Assembly (NCBI GenBank): GCA_905221605.1
Contig: CAJNDS010001114.1
Span: 346,001-410,000 of the forward strand
Direction of reading: 5' to 3'
DNA length: 64,000 nucleotides
Source: Symbiodinium natans
Lineage: Eukaryota > Sar > Dinophyceae > Suessiales > Symbiodiniaceae
Under the pieces are notes generated by a model. The model was not told the origin of the DNA, searched no databases, and saw nothing but the letters and a program-made list of their open reading frames with translations. Made by a program: the position numbers and the translations under genes. Below, piece after piece: positions 33,401-41,194 of this stretch. How positions within the stretch are numbered: position 1 is the first letter of the stretch; each line of letters starts with the position of its first letter.

Positions 33401-36400
33401 CACAATTGGTTGAGCTTGGTTGTCCCCCAAGATCGTTCCCTTGTCCGACTGAGGCAACTCAATCTTGGTGTCCCCGGCCAGCGCAACTTCCACCTTCGCG
33501 GCCTTCTTCTTCTCCTCCACAGTGCCCGGTCGTAGTGCATGAGTGGCCCCACTATCCAACAGCCCCATTTTGCTAACTGTTGGCAACGTTCCAAGGGCCT
33601 GAGCTCTTCGCACCTCCTCACTCTCAGCCGAGGTGATACGCATCACCTTCATCGTGGCGCTGTGCTCCATCAAGGACTTGACCATTCTCTGCGCATTCTC
33701 CAACATCTGCTGCATGTCCATAGGCGTGCCAGGTATGGGGTCATCTAGCGTAGATCTCGTTGCCATAGGAGTCGACGCCACCGTACTCGCCTCCGATATC
33801 ACCGTGGCCACATCATCCGCCTTGATCGTCTTCTGGGTCTCGGGTTGCATCGGCTTCGCCTGCATTTGCGCCGCCGTTGGAGTTGTAGGTGTAGATGCCG
33901 TCACAGTCGTGGTAGTACCTTCTGTCGGCCTTGTGGGACACGCCTTCGATTGATGGCCCTTCCCACCACAGTTCCAGCACCGTTCTCTCTTTGCATCCCG
34001 GTCCGGCCAACTATGGACAAACCGGCATCCCTTTCCACGTCTACACCCACCATCCGTAACACCAAAAAACTTGCAAGGCTTTTGAGATCCAGCACTCTCC
34101 CCCTTGGGTTGGTTGTTGGCTGCCCCACCCGCAAGACCCTTCAGTCTGGCCTGAGGACTGTTAGGCGTGGTCGATGGCGAGTTGTTGCCCGGCACCCCCT
34201 TTGGTTTTCTAGAGGCCAGCTGCTCAAACTCCGCCAGGAGAGCCTTATGCACCGCCTTCACGTTGTCCTCCACCGGCACGAAGTCGACCTTCAGTTGGTA
34301 GCGGACCAGGTTCATACGAAAGGCCACCTCACGGTGGTCCAACAGTGGCTTCTTCACCAAGACGTCGATACCTCGAAGAAGCACCGACGGGTCTGGTATC
34401 ACAACCCCCAAATCCTTTGCCCTCTGGAAGTACCTCCACCACAAGCGCAGACCATCCACAGCCTCAGCTGCAGTACTTGTCGCTGGCGGCGACTCCAAGT
34501 GGCGCAGCAAAGAACTCTTCTCCATCGCAGATCCCGGGCGATACAGCACCATCAAGCGGCTCAGAATTTCCAGCGAAGATCTCACTCTCGACGCCACAAG
34601 TTCCCGCCTGATGTCCTCAGGCGTCGATGCCAACAAGAGCGTGGCCGCCCTCCGATCAACGCGCTGCCACCTCGCCTCCTGCAGCACAGGGGAAGCCAAG
34701 GGTGCTAGGTTGAGCCGATTGAAGTGATCTGCCTTCTGGTAGGAGTCATAGTACGCCTTGGCACAATCCTTTACCTCCTGCCACCATTCCGCCGACGAAG
34801 TTGAGAGGTCTCCCATAGCGTGCTCCAGGCAGTGGAGCCAGTCCCCAAAGTCCACGCTAGCACTATCACTCAAGGCGGGAAGCATCGGAATGTCCCCCAC
34901 CGGCTTGTGCACGTCTTCGGTCCTTTGGGACTTCGTAATCACCCGCTCCAAACCCTCCAACAGCCTGCTCATGGGATCACCTCCAGGACCAATTGACGGC
35001 TGTTGCCTTTCTCCTCCCGAACCCGGCGGCGCTTCTGCAGATGCCCCAGCGGGCGGTTGTCTTGCTTGCACAGCACCTCCTGATTGACTAAGGTGCCCTC
35101 CCAGAACTTGTGGTGGACCTCGTGGATAGACCAACGGCTGCTCTTGACCTCCTGCTGCGTCACTCTGACCAGATGGCATAAAGCCAAAACGACCTCCTGC
35201 TGCGTCACTCTGACCATTCAAAAAACGACCAGGTAGCGGACCAGGATTGCCTCGAGATTCGGTGGAAGCTCCTTGCTGAACTGGACGTAAACCATCTAAA
35301 CTTCCCCCAGGTAGCGGACCAGGATTGCCTCGAGATTCGGTGGAAGCTCCTTGCTGAACTGGAGGTAGCGGACCAGGATTGCCTTGAGATTCGGGGAAAG
35401 CTCCTTGCTGAACTGGAGGTAGCGGACCAGGATTGCCTTGAGATTCGGGGAAAGCTCCTTGTTGAACTGGATGTAGCGCACCAGGATTGCCTCGTGGCCC
35501 AAGTTGGCTTGACGGACCCGGCAAGGCCCCCACCAGACCATTCCACAGGTGTTGGCCCCATCCCTGCCCAGGACGAGACCTTGCTGCATGTGGCCACTGC
35601 CCTTCTCCCATGCGTTCTCGCTCCAATTGCATCCTTCCCATCTCTTCTCTCAAGCTACTTGCTTCCCTTTTCGACTCCTCCAACTCCCTCATCATCCCTT
35701 GCAGTTGTCCTTGTAGCTGCTGACGCACTTCTTCCTTCACCGCTTCATAGGTGCTTCCTCCAGAACTGCCACCACCATCCATAGGCCTCGGTCCCACCCC
35801 GGTGGCACCATACAGCAGTGGAGCCCGCTGCTCCATTGCCCTCATCTGTTGCCTCTGCTCATCATCAAACAAAGGCGTCCTCGATGCCTCATCCCGTTCC
35901 CCATGCGACATAGGTGACTCCAACGCCCTCTGCGATCTCGACGGTCTCGTCACAGGCGACGGAAAGGGACTCGGCATCCACTCCGGGGGTGTCACCTGCT
36001 GTGACTGCCCCATAGCCTGGAAGAAAGCTCCCAGGCGAGAAACCCAGGTCGGCATCGCACCACGCGGTTGTGCCTCTCTTCCCATCTGACTGCCTTGCGC
36101 ATTCCAGCTGAAACCTCCAGGTTGTTGATGCCCTCCACTATTCAGGCCATCACGCAGCATGCCCATGTCCCCAGCTTCACCGGCCGGCTCCACCTCCCTC
36201 GTCATTGAGGTTGAGGCCACCACAGCTTGCATGCCACCTGCAACCACCGCTCCAGAGGCTAGCGCCAAGGCCTGAACTCTTGCCACTTGACCACTTGTAC
36301 CATGCCCAGAGTCCATGCTATCTCCAGAAACCATTGCTCCATCCACACTTCCAGCCACACCAGTGCCGCCAGCTTCCAGTGCACCATCCGGCCTTACGGC

Positions 36401-36580
36401 CTCCGGTTGGGCTCCATGAGCCTCTCCACCATCCAAAGCTGGTCTTACGACCCCCGGTTGGCCCCTCTCGGGCCCCGCAGCTGTTGTTGTCATTCTCGGC
36501 GAAGTAGGGCGAGCACCACTTGGGCTCATAACCTCCTGGACGGAGGTCCCAGGAGGCATGGAGTCTGAGGGGTTGGCCAT
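27416..36580 (-). CDS. Gag-Pol polyprotein (3054 aa) with methyltransferase-like and dioxygenase-like modules
   Basis: One frame of 3054 codons, no internal stop. Approximate residues: low-complexity N-terminus; coiled coil 277-324; 18-residue NPGPLPPVQQGAFPESQG-type repeats 365-480; Gag-like helical region 560-830; CCCH zinc finger C836/C846/C852/H856; CCHC knuckle C868/C871/H876/C881; aspartic protease D1009-S-G; C5-methyltransferase-like module 1213-1440; integrase H1503/H1508/C1515/C1518 then D1542, D1680, E1716 (last two 35 apart); 2OG-Fe(II) dioxygenase-like module 1893-2055; RT with D2370 and YVDD 2473-2476; RNase H D2659/E2700/D2732/D2781; hydrophobic segments near 2831 and 2867-2891; terminal H/C-C..C motif 3010-3031. 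The ATG lies inside the 5' LTR, 48 nt before its end, and the frame runs through the primer site; Met18 just after it is an alternative start. Family-level calls are firm; the two accessory modules are motif-based. Confidence 0.96.
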   Translation of the reverse strand: MANPSDSMPPGTSVQEVMSPSGARPTSPRMTTTAAGPERGQPGVVRPALDGGEAHGAQPEAVRPDGALEAGGTGVAGSVDGAMVSGDSMDSGHGTSGQVARVQALALASGAVVAGGMQAVVASTSMTREVEPAGEAGDMGMLRDGLNSGGHQQPGGFSWNAQGSQMGREAQPRGAMPTWVSRLGAFFQAMGQSQQVTPPEWMPSPFPSPVTRPSRSQRALESPMSHGERDEASRTPLFDDEQRQQMRAMEQRAPLLYGATGVGPRPMDGGGSSGGSTYEAVKEEVRQQLQGQLQGMMRELEESKREASSLREEMGRMQLERERMGEGQWPHAARSRPGQGWGQHLWNGLVGALPGPSSQLGPRGNPGALHPVQQGAFPESQGNPGPLPPVQQGAFPESQGNPGPLPPVQQGASTESRGNPGPLPGGSLDGLRPVQQGASTESRGNPGPLPGRFLNGQSDAAGGRFGFMPSGQSDAAGGQEQPLVYPRGPPQVLGGHLSQSGGAVQARQPPAGASAEAPPGSGGERQQPSIGPGGDPMSRLLEGLERVITKSQRTEDVHKPVGDIPMLPALSDSASVDFGDWLHCLEHAMGDLSTSSAEWWQEVKDCAKAYYDSYQKADHFNRLNLAPLASPVLQEARWQRVDRRAATLLLASTPEDIRRELVASRVRSSLEILSRLMVLYRPGSAMEKSSLLRHLESPPATSTAAEAVDGLRLWWRYFQRAKDLGVVIPDPSVLLRGIDVLVKKPLLDHREVAFRMNLVRYQLKVDFVPVEDNVKAVHKALLAEFEQLASRKPKGVPGNNSPSTTPNSPQARLKGLAGGAANNQPKGESAGSQKPCKFFGVTDGGCRRGKGCRFVHSWPDRDAKRERCWNCGGKGHQSKACPTRPTEGTTTTVTASTPTTPTAAQMQAKPMQPETQKTIKADDVATVISEASTVASTPMATRSTLDDPIPGTPMDMQQMLENAQRMVKSLMEHSATMKVMRITSAESEEVRRAQALGTLPTVSKMGLLDSGATHALRPGTVEEKKKAAKVEVALAGDTKIELPQSDKGTILGDNQAQPIVPLGTLVRQLGYEFVWNARGCRLRHPSRPEVQVYTRSSCPEVRECDALRLIAELEGTKADEALRTMQELETSIKVARSHEGRNWADFLKDYVVTGDPSDGLRAVLSAEFMSDVPFEDKIRIFEKIPQSNEEAWKLMKSLPLNRARRRSLWASRRWIVHLFSGKGESSDPIKTLTGCRVQGPRGETREASMAEVLEIDLTQSKSWDIATNGGIFALLLWAASQGKIHAIVGGPPCRTFSLLRHRELQGRNNAPRPVRSAQHLWGLPGQLTRDEEALVRGDNNLILRMVWLWLVAEAGLDMCYPRRDRGPAVAFGMEHPDDPREFLQPGAVSNEVMEKCASFWRTKLVEHLKNNGMNMYRFDQGALGHPQRKPTGLLTTMELDELSGLKDTRREWPEPGNSKDMAVWAPGLREALAKGIRRWAWRGEISVAMNTFTPKQLEEWRRHVEAGHWPFRRDCSVCLSAAGTGRPARRVLHRDAYVLSLDIGGAFAEKGIDERNDNGRANKYKFVLAATYVFPKAFDVVSKDMPIPDDIDEYLGQEEVDEEGPEPEAAEEEVERKEDKDHEEEWKRLVGDLNKPQEFQVLRFAVPLAKHKGADILAAVQDLYIYLRANGFPLARIHSDRAREFRTKQLRRWCRERDIYQTYTEGLAPTQNAMAENQVKWLKARARVLLTASGLNKKYWPCAMKHACAAHNTRQLGKTMTPIQFGSQVMVKTKKDVGPFDPRWEEAVYLGPADDVREGHVLELADGTWHRTLHMRVVRDDEVPSGGDESWVADRVDPGRRVRGKRRLEDPDGPGVRVLQEGQEDGEEEIAEQRAHDKLEYNKYEDEDALEIVRALRLTSGPKRRGTQDFDWCGSWSTGAYVHGGVWGVQTNTTKFPKVTRFLTTFLRNKMKEPMPFGTIVVNVNQELLPHRDLHNEREFANSVYGMGDFSGGEVWEQTYLEENTALDVYRATTRGLVRGRTMDVKGKIQALWAHRWHATMPWTGTRVTVVGYVPRKFKNVGSENYNLLRDMGFMVPVGADEEEEDDVQEPQQKVLQGNDIEKGGGWNESVHVPGGHVELGVHWTMKFVREGDGGEGELSATPTFPVQDHVRERVQERLLWARELLEEEREIWERQERQTGIVDEHVKTVIDNLEETVAYMELYLMQDNQAHVDEVRLKMLRVNKVSVEEAVTQNVEQLLQGLEGPLEVVHNVSLQEVREHLTDWVPSMKKEVATLETSGTLRPIPLSQAKRQSEAGELILVPGKTVFTVKPPEDAHQSKYKRKTRFVICGNFVKDGDTMELYTANAKAESVRCSLATAASRNWEAAGTDINSAFTLTPMTESATQYAVTAPKILVEAGVVPPGTAYKVDRVLYGLREAPRLWGIFRDRRIRNARLTVDGRDMKFTQLETDESVWRLHPVDDPQETIAMMVVYVDDVLFLGKRAHIEEMYSWLVNGTEEEGAGWKCSPLEFVGKDPVRYLGMEIRSKMKDGGIAYHVCQGGYIGDLLREHGVETWTPSLVPATREAMPQVPEPEDGAEEAEPDPSAVHAAQKLAGELLWLSMRTRPDVSFAVAHVCSAATRCPEAALKLGRMVLRYLRDTVDLGLTYDGTGPTVLAYSDASYAPGGGRSFGCAATMLHGGFVAWRMARQPVISLSVAEAELYEVINAYQQAMSIKEWIKEIHPKVDVTMLIDNLAALGLASSSPGSWKTRHLRIRARFLRQETASGRLELKHSPGEVQAADMGTKAVPAPRLRDLRVLWKMMTVGEFLEGPKEVILNGIKVPESEVRFNQMRIMMMLVVCALVKGTQGAELPQEPKKDPLPYDAGIEFYGLMVLCGVAMIGIWEVMKWCLGRCCGSDEATVRRARRLLRIRDQTTRALQEELMGLRAEEVQSSPPVSQGSPVAMSSSSSATAPTTRLVENVEPARTTTAVAEETQVGQVPDPPRTRQSPEYDFELFTGVFYKSERGEKVHLCRGMREVRSRVTEYQVCSFCLERYPLYYRRPFNDALLRRHDGH
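30416..30904 (-). other. 2OG-Fe(II) dioxygenase-like module in the polyprotein (residues 1893-2055)
   Basis: Between integrase and RT: H1971-R-D1973 in LPHRDLHN, then FSGGEVWE (1991-1996), then HRWHATMPWTGTR with H2038 and R2047. This is the HxD...H...R layout of a double-stranded beta-helix oxygenase, with Arg nine residues after the distal His as expected for 2-oxoglutarate binding. The HRDxxN and GxFxGGxxW context recalls the TET/JBP-like group, but this assignment is inference. Confidence 0.65.
32261..32944 (-). other. C5-methyltransferase-like module in the polyprotein (residues 1213-1440)
   Basis: In order: HLFSGKG at 1217 (motif I, SAM-binding FxGxG type), acidic VLEID (motif II-like), GGPPCRTFS with C1293 (motif IV, catalytic PC), MEHP with E1374 (the ENV position of motif VI) and a GHPQRKPT segment after F1418 (motif VIII, QRR-like). 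The catalytic Cys and Glu are present. No clear target-recognition domain or motif X is visible. DNA methyltransferases captured by dinoflagellate LTR elements have been reported; whether this derived module is of that lineage, or active, is not shown here. Confidence 0.7.
36516..36532 (-). other. Primer-binding site, methionine half-tRNA type
   Basis: Directly after the 5' LTR the minus strand reads GTTATGAGCCCAAGTGG. Its complement (CTTGGGCTCATAAC) resembles the 3' side of a methionine tRNA cut in the anticodon loop, not a tRNA 3' end. Drosophila copia uses the 5' half of initiator tRNA-Met in this way. The site is also coding here (codons for V-M-S-P-S-G). No cognate tRNA gene lies in the window, so the match is by family knowledge. 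Confidence 0.65.
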
Positions 36581-36823
36581 GGCTTGTAGAGCTCACTCGA
36601 ATTTCCCTTTTCCACAACAGCAACGACACGAAATCCTTGGTCTTACTCGTTCAGGTGCTATACCTGCGATGCCTGGTACATGTAAAAACTGCGTCTGCGT
36701 GCCCACACCGGGCCATGTGTTTCCTTGCCCTTCACGGGCCTCGTTGTTGCCCTTCACCGGGCTTGGACCGCTTGACAGCGACATGCACCCTCTTCTTCCC
36801 GGAAAAACGTGAGCACACCAGCA
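36533..36823 (-). repeat. 5' LTR of the copia element
   Basis: 291 bp, read on the minus strand from TGCTGG to CCAGGAG. It matches the 3' LTR except at 36759 (G here, A at 27299). It holds the ATG of the polyprotein (36580-36578) and, upstream, a 63-codon open frame (36784-36593) ending 12 nt before that ATG. Boundaries are fixed by the target duplication outside and the primer site inside. The 3' end AG instead of CA is unusual for an LTR. Confidence 0.95.
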
Positions 36824-36828
36824 CTAAA
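36824..36828. repeat. Target-site duplication CTAAA (right copy)
   Basis: Partner of the copy at 27068-27072. The following bases continue the CCCTAAA array. Confidence 0.9.
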
Positions 36829-36890
36829 CCCTAAACCCTAAGCCCTAAACCCTACACCCTAAACCCTAAACCTTTAACCTTTAACCCTAC
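36829..36890. repeat. Telomere-like array flanking the copia insertion, right
   Basis: CCCTAAA units with CCCTAAG, CCCTACA and CCTTTAA variants after the right target duplication. Confidence 0.9.
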
Positions 36891-37010
36891 AGCACAGGCA
36901 CCTCTGCGGCCCAGCACCGCAGTGCTGGTTCGCTGGAGCGCAGCCCCTCATCGATGCGACTTTGAGGCTGATGGTTGAGGCCGGTTAGGGTAGGTTCAGA
37001 GTTCAGAACT

Positions 37011-37114
37011 TGGGATGATCCCTCTTATACTAACAGTCCTTAATCGGGATTATAGTACCACCCCCTTTCTTATAATCCCCCTGAAGGACTGTTAGTATAA
37101 GGGGGAACAGCCCA
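37011..37114. mobile_element. MITE-like element, family C
   Basis: Terminal inverted repeats of about 31 bp (37011-37041 and 37084-37114) sharing CTTATACTAACAGTCCTT. An inner inverted repeat GGGATTATA/TATAATCCC is nested. A partial copy is at 54678-54750. Confidence 0.85.
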
Positions 37115-38617
37115 AACTATGGACGCGCAGCAGACTGCTGCGGTGGCAAGCGCCAAGGTTGAAGGCTAGGAGGCCTTGGGGGCTTCTTGAGGGGTGGCCT
37201 TAAGCGGAAAAGAAGAGACGTTAGGCGCCCCCTGCCCACACAACCACACAAGCTGAAACCAAAACGATGTCGTTCCCTCTCACGCCACAGAAGCCCAGGG
37301 AAGCACCTGAAGATTTCTAGGACCTGCACAAGCCTGCTTGGGTATTTGCGGCTCGCACGGATGAAACTCACTAGTGATGGTCACGGGGACTGTCCGTGCA
37401 AAAGGCTAGGGTGTGCTCGACCTTTGCGGCCCAAAATCCTACTCGGGGTGGGTGGGCTTAAGGCATCAGTTGAAGAGGCCCTTCCCCTGCGGTCGAGGGC
37501 CTGAGTCTGAGGACCGAGAGAAAAACACAGCGTGAATGGAACCCTCGACAAACCCCAGAAAACACTCATTCACTTCCCCTTGCAGATCGCCCTTCCTCAA
37601 ACCAGGCCAAGCACATCCCAGAGACAGTGACGCATCTACGCAGCGTCGACGTATAAGGTTTCGAGGTCTTGTGATCAAGAACCCTTGTTATCTAGGATGG
37701 CCCTTAAAAACCCTCTGAAGCATATTCCTGAATATGATCCTCTAAAACCCAATAAGGGATAGCGTAACATGTCCCAAGGGCGTACCTAGTTACGTGTCTG
37801 ACAGCTTCAGGGTGCATGCTGGGAACGTGACCATCGCCACGTCCAGCTTCCGAAGAGAGCCACGGCAGGCTCCCCGCACGTCCTTGAACCACACCCCCCC
37901 CCCCCCCATGTTCTTCAAGGATCCATGCACCTATATATATATACATGTATATATATATATACATATAGATATTATATGTATATATATATATATATATACA
38001 TATATAGATATATACTTGGGCCTTAATAGGGTCCCTACATAGCAGCTCTAGGGTCTAAGTGTATACTAGGTACACCCCCCCCTCCCCCCCCCCCCCATGT
38101 TCTGAGGTGTCGGAGGCTGAACCCGCTGAATCCGCTGTGGCTTCACGGACTGTGGGGGTTCGCATGGGGGGGTCACATGGTGGTAACTTCGGGCTTTAGA
38201 GCTTGTAGGCTTTCCGGGATCAGGCTGTTTTGTATTTGTGTCGAGCCTCCAGTTTCCAAGCCCAAAGCAGCTAAGGCCTTACAGGGTTTAGGGCATTCGG
38301 GGCTTAATTCTGGCAATGAGAAAATGCTCGAGGTGCTCGCCAAGCTTTGTTTCAAGAACTGGTTGGAGATCCGGCTGGTACTCAGACAAGCCCGAAGAGC
38401 CCTAAACCTTTACCGCAGCTCTGCAAAAGAACACGGCACAAAACAAACCGCTAGGGGTCAGGATTGTTGGTTTTTTGGGGGAAATGGACTGGATTGACAG
38501 GATGAATATTTTTTTGGCGTCCGGCCCTTATAGGGCTCCGGGTCTATGGAGGCCAGGCTCTGGGGTTCGTGGCATGGGTTCTAGGGTGTTGTAATTGAGG
38601 GGCCAAAATAGACCTTT
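37115..38617. other. No firmly supported gene; TA and C microsatellites
   Basis: 37708-37780 resembles 49099-49172 (AACCCTCTGA ... GATCCTC ... CCCAAGG). 37893-37908 and 38074-38096 are C-runs; 37931-38012 is TA-rich. A plus frame at 38177-38497 is partly protein-like, as is its antisense. Confidence 0.5.
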
Positions 38618-38825
38618 AGGGTTTAGGGTTTAGGGTTTAGGGTTTAGGGTTTAGGGTTTAGGGTTTAGGGTTTAGGGTGCCTGAACCCGGATGGCCTGCT
38701 CGGCGTCGCTGAGTCTCTGGGCCAGAGGCTCAGCGGCCTTGGCCACGGCCGCGGCACCTGGGGGATCCCGCCAAGGATTTGTTGGTTTTAGGGTTTAGGG
38801 TCTAGGGTTTAGGGTTTAGGGTTTC
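38618..38825. repeat. Two TTTAGGG arrays flanking an exon
   Basis: Arrays 38618-38677 and 38784-38825, with the minus-strand exon 38681-38757 between them. Confidence 0.95.
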
Positions 38826-39069
38826 GTTGTGGAGAAGACCTCGTGGGGTAGTGGGAACGCATTTTGACGAAGCCCGAAACCCTAAACCCTAAACCCTAAA
38901 CCCTAAACCCTAAACAGCCATAGCCACTGTTCGGGCCAGCTCGACACAAGCAAAAGGGAGGAACCAGAAGGAAACGGCGTTCGATGTATTCGGGATGCAT
39001 TCATCTTGGACTTCAATGTCGGCCGAGGCTGTCAACCGTTGCTGCAAACCATTGAGACCGAATCGAAAC
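38681..39069 (-). CDS. Unknown gene, exons embedded in telomere-like arrays
   Basis: Exon 38916-39069 (acceptor ATCTTTGTAAG; contains LNGLQQRLTASADIEVQDEC; donor is the repeat itself, GCT|GTTTAG). A 42-nt exon-like segment follows near 38834-38877 between opposed arrays. Exon 38681-38757 has acceptor GATCCCCCAG, GC donor and the alanine-rich peptide AAAVAKAAEPLAQRLSDAEQ with about 90 percent third-position GC. Phase continuity among the three is not settled. A further upstream exon may lie at 39200-39320. Confidence 0.55.
38876..38915. repeat. CCCTAAA array abutting an exon
   Basis: On the minus strand the exon ending at 38916 runs directly into GTTTAGGG, so the array starts at the 5' splice site. 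With 38784-38825 it forms an opposed pair around 50 bp. Confidence 0.9.
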
Positions 39070-39341
39070 CTTACAAAGATAAGCCCCCCCCCCCCCCCGC
39101 AAGCTGAGATACTCGTTCGACCTTTGAGGGCACCAAGGACGAGCCTTTTTCCAAGGGTTTCGGCAAGCCCTAAGGCCTGAGGAAGGGGGTGGCTCTGAGG
39201 TTTCGGCTTTGAACGAAAAGAGTTGCCTTCTGAGATGTCTCTCTGGAGGGAGAAAGGGGAACCAGCCCGGGCGCCCAGTTGGCCCAGCGCAGCAGCCGCG
39301 GCCGAACGTGCCAACGGGTAGTCTCAGGCATTCAGGGTCGG

Positions 39342-39416
39342 GTTTTAGGGTTTCGTGGGTTTAGGGTTTAGGGTTCAAGGTTTAGGCTTTGTGGGATTTA
39401 GGGTTTAGGGCTTAGG
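39342..39416. repeat. TTTAGGG array, intronic on the plus strand
   Basis: Degenerate units upstream of the acceptor TTTTCTGGCAG at 39442. Confidence 0.85.
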
Positions 39417-39442
39417 AATTAGTGCTTCGTGTTTTCTGGCAG

Positions 39443-40122
39443 AAGGCTGTGGAGGCAGAAGTGGCTCGAGCTCGAAGGACCGAGTGGGTAAGAGGCCTAG
39501 ATGTGAAGCTTTGGGAGTGTGCTCAGGTAATACTCTCTTCCCTGACCCTAGTTCATGGTTGGGATCAGTACCCTTAAATATGTCAGTATGTTACCACACT
39601 ATGACAAAGTGACCCTAGACCTTAAGTTTTGAAGGTTTGGGGGTCCGCGAGCACTGACCTCCCAACTACTGCAACGGCCATGTGGTAATCCGGTTTAGGG
39701 CCAGTGTTCTGGCGTTGCTCAGGCTTCGGATAGAGGATTTGAAGTGTCCGTTTGTAGCAGAACGAGGAGGAGCCCGGATCATACTGCTGGATTTTTTGTT
39801 CACTGAGATGTGTTTCTTCCTTTGAGAAGGTGGAACGGCTTAGAGTTTAGGGATGGAGGGGTTGGAGGCTTCAAAATTTGTGGGTCTCAGAGGCACCCTG
39901 ATTCCGGTTTGAGCTGTCAGATGCTGGTACCCTAAACCCTAAACTGTAAAACCCAAATCCTAAACCCTGTTTCGCTTCCCGGATTCCATGACCTCAAAGT
40001 CGGGGGAGGGGGGGGGGGGGGGGGGGTGCGGGAAGTAGGGTTTTAGGGTTTAGGGTTTATGGTTTAGGGTCCCCCAGGGCCGCCAGGCCATCTTGCTGGA
40101 GAGTGGTGATGATCTGCGGAAG
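39443..40122 (+). CDS. Unknown gene, two 45-nt exons
   Basis: Exon 39443-39487 (acceptor GTTTTCTGGCAG, peptide KAVEAEVARARRTEW, donor GTAAGA) and exon 40078-40122 (acceptor TTTAGGGTCCCCCAG, peptide GRQAILLESGDDLRK, donor GTACCT). Both are 15 codons, phase 0-0, and join in frame. Both are preceded by TTTAGGG repeats. The helical, charged sequence gives no family call. Confidence 0.65.
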
Positions 40123-41194
40123 GTACCTGTTAGCATAATTGCCTTAACAATTAGAATGGTTTGGGGGGTTAATATAGTATCTTCATGTAGGAACCCTTAG
40201 GGAATACTATTACAGCAAACTCCAGAAGTTGGCGTACGGTGTAAGAATGATTAGAGCTGGGATTCCCTTTAGTATATCTTTTGGGGTAAGGATGTTCCAA
40301 CGTTTTGGAATTTACTGTAGGTCCACGTAGGACCGCTAGTGTTGCTTTGGGCGTGGGGTTCGGGCTTCGCGGGCATGTGTTGGATTCCAAGTTGTGGGGG
40401 AAAAAACCTGCATGTACCTGGACTATGTCCTACAGACTACAGACAAAGGGTCAGTCGTTCCATCTTCACTTGCGGGCCACTTGGGGTCTTCAAGCGTTTG
40501 GATTTGGAATTACAGAAACACGGACCCCTCAAATAGACCCCCAAATTGTTAGATTCCCTATAATAAGGACCTCAACAAGGTACCCCGAATTTCGGAAACT
40601 CTCAACCCTAAACCCTAAACCCTAAACCCTAAACCTTAACCCTAGTATGGCCTTATCGCGCTGTCGAGTTCAGGGTTCACGGGGTGATGTCGCCTCAAGC
40701 ACTCCCTGGGCTCGTGACTTCTTCGGATACGAGAGCACTGGGTTAGACGTTAAAACAATGGTACGGTTCTGGGTTTCGGGCTTAGGGCTTACAGGGTTTA
40801 GGGCTTCGGGCTTAGGGCTTATGAAGAGTTTATTTAGGGTTCAGCGTATCACGCCCTCCAACCCGTAGATTCACCCCACACGCGAGCTCCTCATTCGCGA
40901 CCTCCTCCCACCCCCACCCCCATGCTTTCCCCCCACCCCCATGCTTTCCCCCCTCGCCCAAGCCCCCCCCCCCCCAACCCTGACGGTTACCCAAAACCCA
41001 CCGCGAACCATGCGGAGAAGAGGGAAACCCTTAACCGAAACCCTCAACCCTGATCACGAATTAAACAAACTAACAGGCCTCATCAGCCTGTCCGTCCTAT
41101 GAATTAACAGGGGGGATACATGGGGGAGAAACATGCGGGCAGGGGGCGGGGCAGGGTTGGGGGGGATAGGGAACCCTGAACACCCTCACTGCAG
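40123..41194. other. No firm exon; inverted-repeat fragments and array
   Basis: 40515-40598 resembles family B. 40603-40645 is a CCCTAAA array. A plus frame from 40647 (MALSRCRVQG) is protein-like for about 40 codons. 40905-40975 is C-rich. Confidence 0.45.

Larger units (their letters stand above)
27073..36823 (-). mobile_element. Complete Ty1/copia LTR retrotransposon, minus strand
   Basis: A 9.75-kb element with two 291-bp direct LTRs (27073-27363 and 36533-36823), a 5-bp target duplication CTAAA (27068-27072 and 36824-36828), a polypurine tract beside the 3' LTR, a half-tRNA-type primer site beside the 5' LTR and one uninterrupted gag-pol frame. The order Gag, protease, integrase, RT, RNase H defines Ty1/copia. 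The LTRs differ at one site (27299 A versus 36759 G), so insertion was recent and the copy may be functional. It sits inside a CCCTAAA array, which continues on both sides. Sequence directly shows all of this; activity is inferred. Confidence 0.97.

Noticed and set aside
27551-36507. Many plus-strand open frames inside the retrotransposon
   Set aside because: They are antisense shadows of the GC-rich polyprotein frame and show no domain or splice context.
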